Shown here: positions 13,184 through 26,200 of the stretch, in pieces
Layout of the letters: each line of letters begins with the position of its first letter
Numbering within the stretch: the first letter of the stretch is position 1
NCBI RefSeq assembly: GCF_910592395.1
Contig: NC_088318.1
Span: 14,324,349-14,388,348 of the forward strand
DNA length: 64,000 nt
Direction of reading: 5' to 3'
Source of the DNA: Lineus longissimus
Taxonomy: Eukaryota; Nemertea; Pilidiophora; Heteronemertea; Lineidae
Notes under the pieces: model-generated
The model's database searches: none
What the model was told of the DNA's origin: nothing
The model's input: only the letters and a program-made list of their open reading frames with translations
Program-made: the position numbers and the translations under genes

Positions 13184-16100
13184 GAGCAATCGATTCCGTT
13201 GGTATTCAACCAGCCTCCAGCTCATGAGCTATAGTGTGGCGAGCGCCTGGCATGGCTGCGAATAGATAAAACACGAACACTGCACAATGAGGTGGAAACT
13301 TTCATGTTTTTCTTCAAAAGGTAATTAAATGTAGAAACATGGTGTTCAATTTGTGAATCCGCACCTTGAAGACGCCAGCCATGATTCCGAATCAACATCA
13401 CAGTTCATTGCTCAAACCATTGAAAAAATACCTTGCCGGTATAAAGGCTTGTTGCCTCAAGCAACATTCTTGAAAATACGACTCCTGGGATAAGACTCAC
13501 TCGTTGATGCGTCCAACTCGATGTGAAGGGAAATACTGTCCCAATGAATAAAGTGGCCGAAATTGCAGCAATGAGATCCTACTGGTGCCTTAATCTTGGT
13601 CATCAATCTTAACTACCATGATTTTGCAAATTCATCAGAAAGTGCACTTTCGTCAAGAGACGCGTAAGACTGTTTCACCAGACTCTCACATCCTGGCAAA
13701 AGGATCCCTCTAGGCAAAAGAGAACTTGTCCTCGCGCCCAGAGAAGGGGACTGCGGACAAGTTGACACACTGCAACGAAGGCAGTGATAGAACTACAAGT
13801 ATTTCCATCAAGGCTCTATAGATATCTCATTGGTGTTCGGTTCCACTTGATGCACGTGACCTTCGCTAACCTTGATTCCCGATGGAGTGCCTAACAAGGT
13901 ATAGCAAATCTCGATGTTGAGCGAGCAAATAGCCGGGAGGTCTTTGAAACAACACCGTACGGTCAATGAGCCCAATTTCGACAGGTTTTTCGTTTCAATT
14001 AAAATAACATCGCACTTTTTACACTTTCGGCTTCTTAATCAGTGATTTGATGGAATAAGCTCTCGGCTAATTGGGAACACTAACCGAGGCCTGCTCATCC
14101 TATGCTGACCTTCATCACCAGTGCTTCGATCCATACAAATGCACATGTCTTACCAGCAAATCAGACACAGCTGGTTGAAACGAACTCTATGCCCAGGTGA
14201 AAGCATGCAATGTTACTTTTGACATACTTATAATCTCTATCACCTTTCATTGGGGGACTCCTAATTTTCCTCGAAGGTGTTTTCACTCTTCCCGACTTAC
14301 CAGTCAGTACCTCTCTCCAAGCATCCTGTAAACGCTCATTAGGAATACAAGTTCAATATTTCCAGTGGAAAGCTGATATCTGTCTTGCGATATCGAATGG
14401 CGGGAGATCCTCTCTTTCAGTTAGTACAAATTATCAGCTGGAGCTAGAGTAGCTCAGAACATGACTTAATCATCTGAATCATCTCACCTCGATCATCTGA
14501 AGTTCCAATGTTGACCTGGAGCCGTTTTCTTAAACTCCCCTTTGAAGTCTCTGAGCAAATTCTAACGCACTTCCAGATCTTAGGGTAGCCGGCCTAAGAT
14601 GGTAACTCTAAAGCCAGATATATAAAGTGCTTCGAGCCGTCTCTTTGATGTGCAGAATTGCATCACGAGCAATCTCTGACGTCAGAATGGTTTTGAGTGA
14701 TATTCACAGTAGAGCATACGCCGTGACAACGCTACATGTATCAGACCAGTTGAGGGGCGCCTGTACAAGGTCATCGTAAGTATAACACGCCCACGTGAAA
14801 CAGACACGCCAAAACCGGCCAAAGCATGGACACAGTACAAAGAAAGACGTGCAAGAACAGTGTAAGTTTAAATTCATTATTTTAATAAATAAATTTGATA
14901 TGATATGTAATGGAATATGGTACAGAATTATAACTGGTCATACCACCTAACAGAGTGCGCATTACATACATGCATATTACATACAATGGTACCTGTCAGC
15001 ACAGATTGAAGTTTCAAAAGCTCAAAATCGAAGCCTTTATTTCTAAGAGTGGACTGAATTATCAAGTTCGTCAGCGGTTCGGTGAGTTGTCCCCAAACTG
15101 ACCAAAGAGTTTGGTCACGAGCAGATAACCAATCTAAAAATTTTCAACTGATTTTTTTACGAAGATTCGTTTTCAGTAATTGAAGTCAACCACAAAGAAG
15201 TTCACACCTAAGAAAGTAGGACTCAAGAAATGGAACATGGATAGGCCTCGCCATCCCATTCATCGATAAAAAAAGGTAATGATATTTTCGAATGCTTTTT
15301 AAACTGACAGGCTCCATCATGTGTGTTTAACACATTCATTTACATTGCACAGGTTCCGTATTTACAAGGAATCTAATTTTGAATTAAAACCAAAAGCCTC
15401 CCAAGTTACATTCACACGAAAATCAAGTGACTTCTTAATGCGTTTAACCGTACAAGATGCACAATTGCACACGCAACGTGTGTGTAACCAATTTCCATGC
15501 CGACATGATAACAGTTAATGCACATATAAAATTATCTAAACGTATGCAAGTAAAAAACAAGGAAGATTCCGACGTATGCTACACAAGGCTTTGCCGTCAG
15601 CAGATTTGGCAAGATGAAAATAAATACATTTCATTGGTCCAAAGTAATACAGAAAATGGCCTCATTCCAATTTACAGTTACCTATTTAACACTATCGTCT
15701 TCAAATCAACACAAAGTGAACCTGATTAATTTTTAATCTTCTTGAAGAAAAAAAATTACTCAACAAAGTCAAATTAAGCTTTCACAGCAGTCTTGTAAAC
15801 ACGAAACTGATACTGATTGAGATATACGTAACGATAAGGTACATTAAGACCAAAATGGTAACGCATTGGTAATCCTACTGTTTGGTGATTTTTGCTGTTG
15901 GTCACAAGCTAGCCAAAGAACCTGTCAAACAAATGCTAGTAAAAATGCAGTTATTGGTCATGTTAGTCAACTTAAATATGTATATTACACTGTAGAGTAT
16001 ATGATTAACCATCACAACATTCAACATTTCAGGATGCAGCCCAAGTCTGCATAGGAATTTCGCATCGTAAGTGAAGACAACGTGCCACTTCATAAGCACA

Positions 16101-17083
16101 GCAGCACATCAGGCACCAAATGTGCCTTCAATTACCTCGAAGGGAAGGTATGCTAATTTTAGGCAGAAAATCCCGGCTTACTACTGAGTGGGGTTTATCT
16201 CTATCGGAACATTCGTGATGGTGTTCTCACAATCACTGCTCAGAGAATTACCAATGACCTACTCAATCACTGTCACCGGTTTTATTTTTTATGTTCGATC
16301 TGCGATTCGGGTTTTATCAGATATGACTGGGCTTATCTGCAAGGGAGAACACCGCGTTTGTCGCCCCGTGAGGGTGGAGAACTATTGATATGCTACCAGC
16401 GTACCCTGAATACGAAAACATATTTTATGACTAGTACGACTCCTGCATACTAAATAATGGTAAAGCCAAATTTTTATGAAAACGTTTTGTTTCATACCAA
16501 CTTAGCACTGAACTATCGGGCGATCAAGACTTACAAAAATACTTCTAGATGCCTTGGATAGAACTACCAGTTTTTTAATGGCGAATTCTGCCAGTGTCAT
16601 ATAATATTTCATATTATGGTGGCATGTTTCCAGCAGTCACTAGTATCTTATACGACGAGTCCGTTTAATCTCTTGGGTCACCTTGTATATCAAACAGTAT
16701 ACAATATTCCCTGAAAGTTGTGCAAATTCGTCTCTCTTGACAGACATTTCGTTTTTACGTCGACAACCTCTTAATTCTTTTTCACTACGCTTATGCACCA
16801 CAAACCTGCCACTTTTCTGCACGTCAACTTCGACTTCACCCAAAGGAAATGCATTCTTCCTCTTCAGCAGATTTTTATATGTCACAAGCCTTAACCAAGG
16901 AAGCCATTGTCCTTTGCTTGGTTTAGGCAGGGAATTGCCATAGCTTTTTACGGATTGACCATTTTACCAAACTATCCAGTGTTAAGTCTTTTTGCAATTG
17001 TGCAGCAGTCTACACAACAAGCCCACACCATCAGCAGTCTCAGGTTCTCTCGAAATTATAAAATACATGTACAGTATTTCCAA

Positions 17084-17089
17084 TTTATT
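17084..17089 (-). terminator. Candidate polyadenylation signal AATAAA for Irx
   Basis: AATAAA on the minus strand lies about 190 bases past the predicted stop, which would give a 3' UTR of roughly 200-215 bases. The stretch just beyond (17080-17060) has T-rich and TGT-containing sequence, as expected downstream of a cleavage site. Other minus-strand AATAAA copies occur further out, so a longer 3' end is possible. Confidence 0.4.
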
Positions 17090-17279
17090 CAATAAACACA
17101 TAAATGCAGCTTTAAGCCTGAATGCCTCGCAAGCAAGTCCTTTGGAAGATCATAAGACGTATTTCCTCCACCAGTTTGGCCACCACAACCACAATAGAAA
17201 ATGTCTCTCGCTCTTTCTCCATAGAGAGTCCATGCTGCCTCTCGTCTTGGAATCATATGAGAAGTGATGGAGAACCTCT

Positions 17280-17296
17280 TCACCGTGTCGTTTGAC
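17280..17296 (-). CDS. Irx: Irx coding exon 7, last codons and stop
   Basis: The acceptor cattgcag is preceded by a pyrimidine-rich stretch. In the phase set by exon 6 the exon gives GQTTR and then TGA at 17282-17280. The acceptor is good, but so short a coding tail carries no protein-level signal. A different terminal exon is possible. The open frame that continues at 17283-17089 is out of phase with exon 6. Confidence 0.55.
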
Positions 17297-20200
17297 CTGC
17301 AATGACAAGGGCATTTGATATTTAGTTATCGTCATGAAAATAGTTCGGTGGGTCAAACTTGACAAATAAGTTATCGTAGTTTAATCCTGTACATTATTAG
17401 ACAGGAAGGGATGTTTCAAAATACATGTAGTTACATGTACACCCTTAAACGGTGTGCAAATCCGATCCCTTTATCGTTTTTTGTTACAACTCATCACGTG
17501 AGCAACCTCCAATAGGTATGCTTGGTCTTTAACGTCAACGATGATATACCTCACTGCCCGAAACCCTAAGAATAAAGGACGGGTTACACTGCAATAGAAT
17601 GCCATTGGTGCACAAGTTGCATGTGAATTTTGTACGACATAACATTGGTCAACCCCAGATACAGACAAAATTTCCTTTCTCTTGGGACAACCTACCTTTT
17701 TCTACTGGTCTAAATGCTGTTGAAACTCCAAATGCAGGATGAATCAGACTATCGTTGAAACCGTTTGTAAGTCTGGAGTCTACTGAAATGACAAAATAAA
17801 GGTTTCATCACAATAATGTTCTAAAGGAAGAGACTCCTAGTATAAGGCAAGACTGGGTGATAGAGGTGCTAGCCCTGGACATGTTGAAGAAGTACCTAAT
17901 TAGAAGTCAAACTCTTTATCAGAACAGCCTTTCCATTATTTATATCAAAACATGAAATTACCTGGTAGTCTTGCGAGGCCGTTTGGTAGGCTGGGCTCGG
18001 TACTGTCTCTGCTCACTGGAGTTGGGACTGTGGGTTTTCCAACACTTCCGTACGCACCCAGCGGGTACCTCGGTGCAGCAAAACTTGATGGATAACCGTA
18101 TCCCAGATTTGAATAAAGGTTTTTGCTCCAGACTGATGACACGTCGAATGTAGATGGCGCCGTTGTTAACGTAGGTCCACGAGATGGCGCTGTGGTCGTG
18201 GCAGATAAACAAGATGGCGACCGCCGACTTGGTGGCGGGCTATTTGAAGTAGCAGTATGTGCTAAAGACCAGATTTTTGGTTTTAAAGCTTTGTCCGTGT
18301 GGTTATTGCACTGTGAGTCCTCTGTTGTGTTAGATTTCAAGCTACCAGAGTCTGAGGGGGTTGGCGAGCCGAATGAATTGCTAAAGTGCGAGATAGGACA
18401 GGAAGTTGTTGTTGCGGTAGATATTGGCTGAAGTCGAGGAGGGCTGATCACGTCTACATTTATTCGTTCACTGTCAGAGTCGGTTTTATCTGCAAATATA
18501 GGAGATGAAGAAACCTTTGAGTGATAAAGTGTCATAAGGATAGAAAAGCATTAAGAAAGGGCATCTTAATAACTGTACTGTCGATCTATCTATGGACCTA
18601 TCTTGAAGTAAAAAGCGAAGGCAAAATATTAGCATACAATGCAACTTTGTGTTTGTATTTAAATGGTATGTTGAAATAAAGTTTTATTACTCTCCTCCCA
18701 ACGGCCCCTAGAAGCTGGCTTGGCGGTCAGAGCTGCATGAGAACCATCTTTGAACTCGACTTTATACCTCTATCAGAGTTTAATTCAGGAGCAAACGGAA
18801 TGACATGGGGCTTTTTATAACAAGGGTCGACGGAATCCACCAATGCGTCAAGACGCTATGACTCTGTCCCTCCGCCACGAACCCTCACTTTTGCAATCAA
18901 TTAAACCAATGCTCTCGCCTTTCTAAATCTAACGACATCATTAGGAGCATAATTAATTTTGTTTCCTGTACACCTTAGAAGAGGAAAATTCAAACACACA
19001 AACCAAGGAACAGGATAACTTAGCAAATATTTGAACCTGTCATTTGAGCTATTTCATTATGACTGGGGTATTTTCTTGCCGTGTGTACACCGCTCCCTAC
19101 TCGACAATCTCCAATCGCTCTTTAATCTTAATAGATTTTTGTTTAATGTTGTCTGAATGTTATTCTTAGTCACATAGATTGAGTCGATCATATGGGCAGG
19201 TTGAAAGCTTTTCTCTCACCGAGTTTGATATCCATTTGACATTATCGAGAGTCTGGCGACCTATTTAACTCGACATTTGACTGAGGTGAGGTGAGTCCCA
19301 ATTCGGGACGTTTGGAACTGAGGGCAGAGAGTACGACAACGTGACGTTTTATGCTCTTCATTCAGTCAAAGGAAGACCAGTCGCTACCATACATCTAACG
19401 CACGGACCCCAGTCATGCAGAGAACATAAAAACTGCAAAACGCTGTTCTTTCTAGTCACGACGGATTCCAAGTACCAGACCAGGACCTGATCAAAATGTC
19501 CTCATCAAACACCTGTGCTGCAGGCTATGCCTGGTTATTTCATTTCCAGCTTAATCCATTTGGAGTGCACATGCTGTAGTGAATCATATACACTGTTTCT
19601 AGCCGAAGTTAAGTTGAATTTAACATCGTTGGACATAATATTCCCAGTCACGGCGAAAACCAATCACGCCAGCCAAACCCCGACACAACCCAGCTGTAAC
19701 TATTATTCCTTTTTCATCACCTCAAATCACAATTATTTCACAAACGCCAACAGATCTGGGAGCACAGAGTTGTGAAATCTCATCATCTTACGTGAGTAAT
19801 TTCGGCTACGCTCATTTGCCTGTCCCAATCACTCCGGGGCCAATCCCGAGAGACCTCTCTATTTACGCTCGCATCATTCCCAATCACACACTGCTCGCGC
19901 CAAGTCACAAAGGGCCAGCCAAGTTAATTAATTTCACTAACCTTCCATTAAACATCAGTACAAGTGTCAACGGCACTGATTTATTAGTATTTTCACATCA
20001 TCCTGCGTATAAACATTTGTCCGACATGTTTGAGAACACTACGGAAATTACCCTTGAGCAGACGTTTACCCGTTCACCCAAAATTTACTCAGGTCATTGG
20101 ATGACGGATGATAACCAGTCTTGTTTGAACCACCAAAACTTCAATATTTGCTGATTCCACAGCTAAACGAGGAATTACTAGAAAGTGCGGTGTACATTAC

Positions 20201-23200
20201 TATTTAATAATCTGCCGTATAACTTACGTTCAGCCTTGAAAAGTCAGGTGATATGTTGTATTTTAGGAAGAGAAACGTCCAATTCAACATATACATATAT
20301 ATGGGATTTTTTGGGGAAAGAAAAATGCTGGTATAAGCGTTTTCAGACATTATTTTATGGTGAGGTGTAAAATATCCCGTGTACAAAGGTGCTATTTTTG
20401 ACCAATGAGATGTTGCGAGGTATGTGTCGTTGGTTCTGGTCCAAAACAACTACCAATCGACAAGTTTTATGTTGTCGACTGCCCGAGGGATGTCCAAACC
20501 AAGGTGTGTTACAATATCACTTTTGAAGACGCCACAGGCTATAGAATGTCTACTTTTGTTTCCCGATAGTGACAGCTGGTCCTTAGACGACTCGCCACAG
20601 GCGATATCAAACTAAAGTGAACAGCCTATCACATATTTCTTTTCATTTTATTTCATGTAACATGATGGGTATTCAGCCGCAAGACAATGACTTACATGCG
20701 GCTGGTTGTTTTAATGGTTTGTAACGTCAGAGATACTGCAAGAGTTAGTGGAAAATACATGTGGTAACACATGGCAGATGCTTGTTTTCTGTCTGTCGTA
20801 AAACAATGCGGTTTGCAGCTATCGGCTTGAAAAAACCTGTGATATGACAGTCAATATAATAGTCGTGTAATATTTTATTGTTGCATTATGTTGTTAGGCA
20901 ATGATTATACAAAGGTTGACTTCATACGGATGTACGTGCTTTTCTAGAGTGAAATTGTCTTCTTATCAACCAGCTACAGAGCTTGGCGATTCAGAACGAG
21001 TGTGAAAATTTACCATAAAGTGGCGCTTTTCATCACGTCGGAGAAAACGACTTTTGTCGTGAACTGAAAAAAGGTCACCACCGTGTGGCGCTCCACACGA
21101 CCGAAAAAAAGCGGTCCTGCAAATCTAGTGCAACAAACCACAAACTTTGATGTGTTGAAATAGGTACACACACTTGTATTTGACTGTCACAACACATTCC
21201 AGATAATGTAAATGATCAAATACTTTTAACTTGTCATTCAATTACAATGAATTATCAATATTAGCTTTGACCATTATCAAAATGTCGCGATATGAAAACC
21301 TGACTAATCACAGTTAAACACCCTGTTATCAAGAGGGGAGTTTAGTCTTTCAATCAGTTGTGATAGTAATAGGTTTTATCCCGATCCTTAATGCAAAACC
21401 TTCAAGAACAAGTCATCAGAATGATTAACTTGCGTTTTTATTAGGTTTTGAACACCTGCGATAAACCCAAGAGTATTTAGGGATTTCATTATGAGTGACA
21501 CTTGGCCCTCTTGGGAAGGGGTATTGTGCAATTCTTTAAGCAAATGTGTGCTCACCTCTGTCACTTGTTTATTCGCAGATTAATTTGTAGATTTTCCAAA
21601 TCTCGTCAGAACTGACAAGGGTAACGTGCTTTATCACTATTTGTTTTGGAAATAAAACATATTAGGTTAACCCGTTTTGAGGCTGTGTTTAACACTAATT
21701 GCCTGTTTCACCTTTGTTATCCTTCATGATATTTTGTTCAAAATAGAGATGCCACGGAAGGAACAAAAGTAGAGACACGGCACCAGTCTGATGGAAAATA
21801 GGAAAATGCCCTGCCAAAGAAATTGACAATGTGTAGTCGGCTACCACTGCATATAGAGGGCGGAACTGTTTTGCAATGGCGTCGTCCACTTGACAGAGCG
21901 TACATTATGTATCTAAAATCTTCGGAAAAACGAGATTAGTGATAATTTCTGTGGCAGTGGGCGATAATAATCACTAATCTGGGTTACCATTGTCGTTATT
22001 GTTGACAAACGTGTAAAGAGGTTTACCATTATTGGTCGCTGTTTTATCAATTCGTAAAGTGATTGGACCGGCTATGTTCCTAATAATGTGTTTGGACATA
22101 GTTTAATATAGATCATTAGGTGAAGATAATCTACTGCCTAATCAAAATACATGTGTTTATCTATATTGTGGAACCACAACCTTTTAGTAACACAAAGTTA
22201 TTAAGTTTTTTATCTTCACGTACTATTGTCATTACAGTTATCAATAGGGAAAATCTCTTTATGAATAAGACATTTCTAAATGCGGAAAACCACGGATTTT
22301 GGATGTCTCTTCGGAATATTAACATGATTATAATTGAAAGGTTCTGAAACGGTTGATTGACAACGGATTATTTGGACTTGAACGCGAAATGATTTTTTCA
22401 TTTGTCTAAATGAAACGAACAAACTGCGCCTCGGATAAATCTGGAACCAGATGACGAAGGCGAGATGGCGGCCTTGGCGGCCATTGTTATAGACAGTGAA
22501 AAGACAAGGAACAAATGTGGGACTGCCCATTGGCAAGCTGTGGTGTGGCATATGAATAACTGGCTTAAAAGTTGTTCCATCCTTAATAGAGCAAAATATA
22601 CTATTACATACAGTATGTCGTTCAATGACGATACTGAATTTGTATTTTACATAAATCACATTGTTATAACGCATTGTCTTTTGGAGTCGAGAGGATCTTT
22701 GGCGGCGTCGAAAAGACAAATGATACTGCTGTAACAGCCGCTGTCTTCTTAAAGACCAGCAAAAGAGTATATATAAAAGGCCAATTCAAATTCAACAGTT
22801 GACTGAAATTATTTATGCATTTCAGAGCCGAGGCAGCTTTTTCGTTATCAAATGTTATAAAATCTCTGTCAAGTCATCATGGATGAAGATATTATTTGCA
22901 CGCATTAGTAGAACATTCTGCGCAAATTTGGGACTGAAATATGCATCGGCACAACGGCGTGGGTTGAAACTGGTATGTGTTTGTACATCTACATAACTGT
23001 CAGCAAAAAACGCCCAATCAATCACTGTCGCCTTTGTGAATACCTTTGTTGATATATTGTCATACTACTTAAAAAGCAGATAAATCATACAAGTCAAAGG
23101 CGTGCCAGTGCTTTATTGAAGAAAAGTCACCGCCAAGTCGTGGATATTTCTAAACGAATTCGTGTCGAACAATATTGGTAACATCACGGTCCTGACATTT

Positions 23201-26200
23201 CTTTTCATTTTTAACCAAATTATTATTCCTAAACATTATTCGGTGCTCCGACCGCGTGTTTACTTCTTAGTTTGGCAAAGTAGGACTCCGGTGTCAATCC
23301 CATCAAACGAAGCTTTAATCACATACTGAGTCCACACACAATGTATTCATGAGTCTTGTACACTTAGACTGAAACGTACCTGGCAATGATGTTATTAATT
23401 TTAATCATATTTGTATTTAGAGTGCGTGGTCCGCTTATTCATCTTGTAGAGTAGTGGTATGCGTGTTTCAGATTTTGATGTATGGCATGATCTTGCATTC
23501 TTGGTCATCATAAAGCGAGTTATCAAAACAAATCTTGCCATTAGAAGGCGAAATCTCGCAGAAGAAATCAACGTATGCTTGGTTAGGTCCGTGCGTATAA
23601 AGTTAGTCCAGGAATGAATACATCGCAGGCGCCTGATTGGTCCTGTCAGGCGACGAGTCCCATCTGCTACAACCGGAATTAGCCGCTTTCTGCCCGGTTC
23701 ATGTTCTACGTTAATTTGCTCAGAAATCTCTAACACAGTCATGGTGTGGTGGTGCAGCGACTGAGAAGTCTGGGATAATAACGCCATAGCATAGTATAAT
23801 CTTGGTTTAGCGCTGAATGAAAACATACATTACAGTGGGAAGTCCAACCAGCAGAATATCCCGCCATGTATGTATTTTGCGATAACAAACCAATGACATT
23901 CGGCCACGACCAGTAACGCCAAATGTTACAATCATGCCACACTACTAATCCCTGCCAAAAAAACCTTCCACCACCTCATACACTGGTCTATCAAAGACTT
24001 AGTTTCACTGTAGCGTTTTCCCGGACCAAAAAAAATCATATTTACCTTCGCCTTCCTTGTCACTGTCCTTGCCAATGTCGGCATCGTCATCTTTATCCTC
24101 GGCATCACTATCCATCCGATCTTCATCATCATCATCGCACCGATTCTTCGGCGACCAGGTCATTTTATTCTCCTTCTTCAGTCTCCGCCGGGCGTTGGCG
24201 AACCAAGTCGAGACCTGGGTCAGTGTCATTTTTGTAATGATGGCCAGCATGATTTTCTCTCCTTTTGTAGGGTATGGGTTTTTGATGTGTTCGTGTAGCC
24301 ATGCCTTCAGTGTACTTGTGCTTTCTCTGGTTGCGTTCTTCCGCCGGGCACCGTTCAGGTCCATGGCACCGTACCTTAAATGAAAAGAAATATTGAGAAA
24401 TTTAGAAACCACAGTCGGTTGATACAAAACCGGCCAAGTGTTCTTGTCAACGTATCAGATCTACACCTAGACCTAGAACTAGGAAAGAAGTGGACAGAAA
24501 TATAGGAATAGATCTCACTTTGGCGTATTTCAGATAGGTATAACATTGACCATTCCAGAAACCAGGCTCTTCAAGAGTTCAATATATGTTTATTAACCCC
24601 TTCTTGAGGAAAAAGGAGAGGTGATATGCGTCAGGCTGAGACTGCTGAATACATTCGGTCACGTAGTGCGCATCAAGGTCTGATGCAATCAACATATGAT
24701 CACCAACTTGACCAGAATGTTCAAGTGCAGATGGAATTTGTTCGTTCGTTTCATACACTGCCCTCCAGCGGAAAAGACCCAATTGTGTTGCCACCTTAGG
24801 CAATGTCACAGAAGAAATCAGGCAAGCAAAATAAACCCTTGCAAAAGAGTAGTGGGTACTTTGGTCGTGCGTCAGGCAATGGTGCATTTCAGAACCTTGG
24901 GTGTGGTCATGGAAAAGACCCTTGTAGTGGCAGCCTAAGAATACAACAGGGTCGTTGGCTGATCGAATTTCGAGGAATTTTGTCAAAAAGGAGACAGTTG
25001 GCACGAAATACTTTACTGAAGTTGAATACCTTTACGAAGATAGCTCACGTAATAGGCTATGAGTTGCGAAAATCGGCCACTTAATGACAGCATGAGGAGT
25101 TACTTTAGTCATCCCATTCAAGAGAAGGACCATTATACACACTTATGAAACCCATCAATGATTTTTCTATGGTTGACTCTTCTGTAGACAAGTCTAAGCT
25201 TTGATGACCCTTGTAGGCAACCTTCAAACCCTTGGTTTCGGATGGGCGCAATTAATCAAGGCTCTCGACCTGGCCCTTCTATTGTCCCCCTGCTGTGAGA
25301 TGAAGATGCGTGACCCTCTTCGAGTGCAGAAGGAGCTTTATGGACTTGTGATACCCCAGAAACAACCCTGGTGGTAATAGTCTTGGTCGCCATATTTTGC
25401 CCTCTTTTCACTTATCTTTTGTCACATCGGCACGATACTTTCAAGACTAATTCACCATTACAACAATGGAGAATATTGTTTTCTCGGTGAAGTCTTTTTT
25501 ATGACAGTAAATTCCATCAGTCTGTCCCCGGGCTGAAGGGATTTGCTAGCCAACGCAGAGCTCTAACCAAGTTGCTTAACCTCTGTATTTTTGGGATTAC
25601 ATGTACTTTTCTCATACATCGTATTACGAGATTGGTTCAAACCTGTCAAAGGTTATTTTTCAATCGGAGCGAGCCCATTACTTCACAAAGAGTTGTCATA
25701 TTCTTTTGTGAATAGTTGAATGCGGTGAAAAGAATAACAATTGGAGTGAACTGGCGATGAGTTAAGCGACCAACTGTTGCACAGAAGGATTTTTTAGTGA
25801 TACATATCAAATGTCATTTTTCACTTTCAAAAGGTTTACACATAGTGATCCGCATACATGTACGTACGATTTTTACAGACACGATTTTTTAATGAAATTC
25901 ACACATTCTGTCTGTACCCGCAGCTGTGGAAGTCGACAAAAGGCGAAACGACTGTGAGAGTGAAAGTTTACACTCTTATTTCATTCAATTCAAACTCATC
26001 GGCCCGGACTGATGTTACAACCTTTCTTCCCAATCCTTTTCATATTAGTACAAGCTTTGTTAGCGGTGACTAAAATAGTTGTAGCTTTAGTGTAATGGGC
26101 CGAAAACAGTCAAGCGCCTCATGTGGCGATACTTGTCCAGGACAATTGACGCCTTTTCATGAGATCTCGGAACGCTGCTCTTTTCTCACTCCGCGTTGCC

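Larger units (their letters stand above)
9944..17079. other. Gene-free DNA between the MITE and the Irx 3' end
   Basis: No gene seen. It holds the G15 run (10131), a tandem ten-base AATGCAACGT pair (about 12944-12963), the GAATCAATC pair (13164), three ATCATCT copies (14470-14498) and an A/T-rich patch at 14870-14900. A 3' UTR longer than predicted for Irx would extend into the right end of this interval. Confidence 0.6.
18490..24045 (-). other. Irx intron 4 (5.6 kb)
   Basis: This intron lies between the homeodomain exon and exon 5. It carries the inverted repeat at 21933-21980, the plus-strand TATA-like sequence at 22769 and a GC-richer block at 19640-19960 with a 120-codon open frame (19792-20154) that I do not believe is coding. 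No second homeobox or transposon protein was found. Confidence 0.7.

Noticed and set aside
17089-17283. 64-codon minus-strand frame just past the Irx stop (with an overlapping 71-codon frame at 17150-17365)
   Set aside because: Both are out of phase with the exon 6 donor, so they fall in the 3' UTR or intron and carry no family motif.
18123-18431. 102-codon plus-strand open frame
   Set aside because: Antisense of Irx exon 5; no domain, and the minus strand is clearly coding.
19792-20154. 120-codon plus-strand frame in Irx intron 4
   Set aside because: No similarity I recognise and no splice-linked partner; a GC-richer intronic block explains the lack of stops.
24057-24383. 108-codon plus-strand open frame over the homeodomain exon
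   Set aside because: It is the antisense shadow of Irx exon 4; its Ser-rich character reflects the complement of Asp codons.
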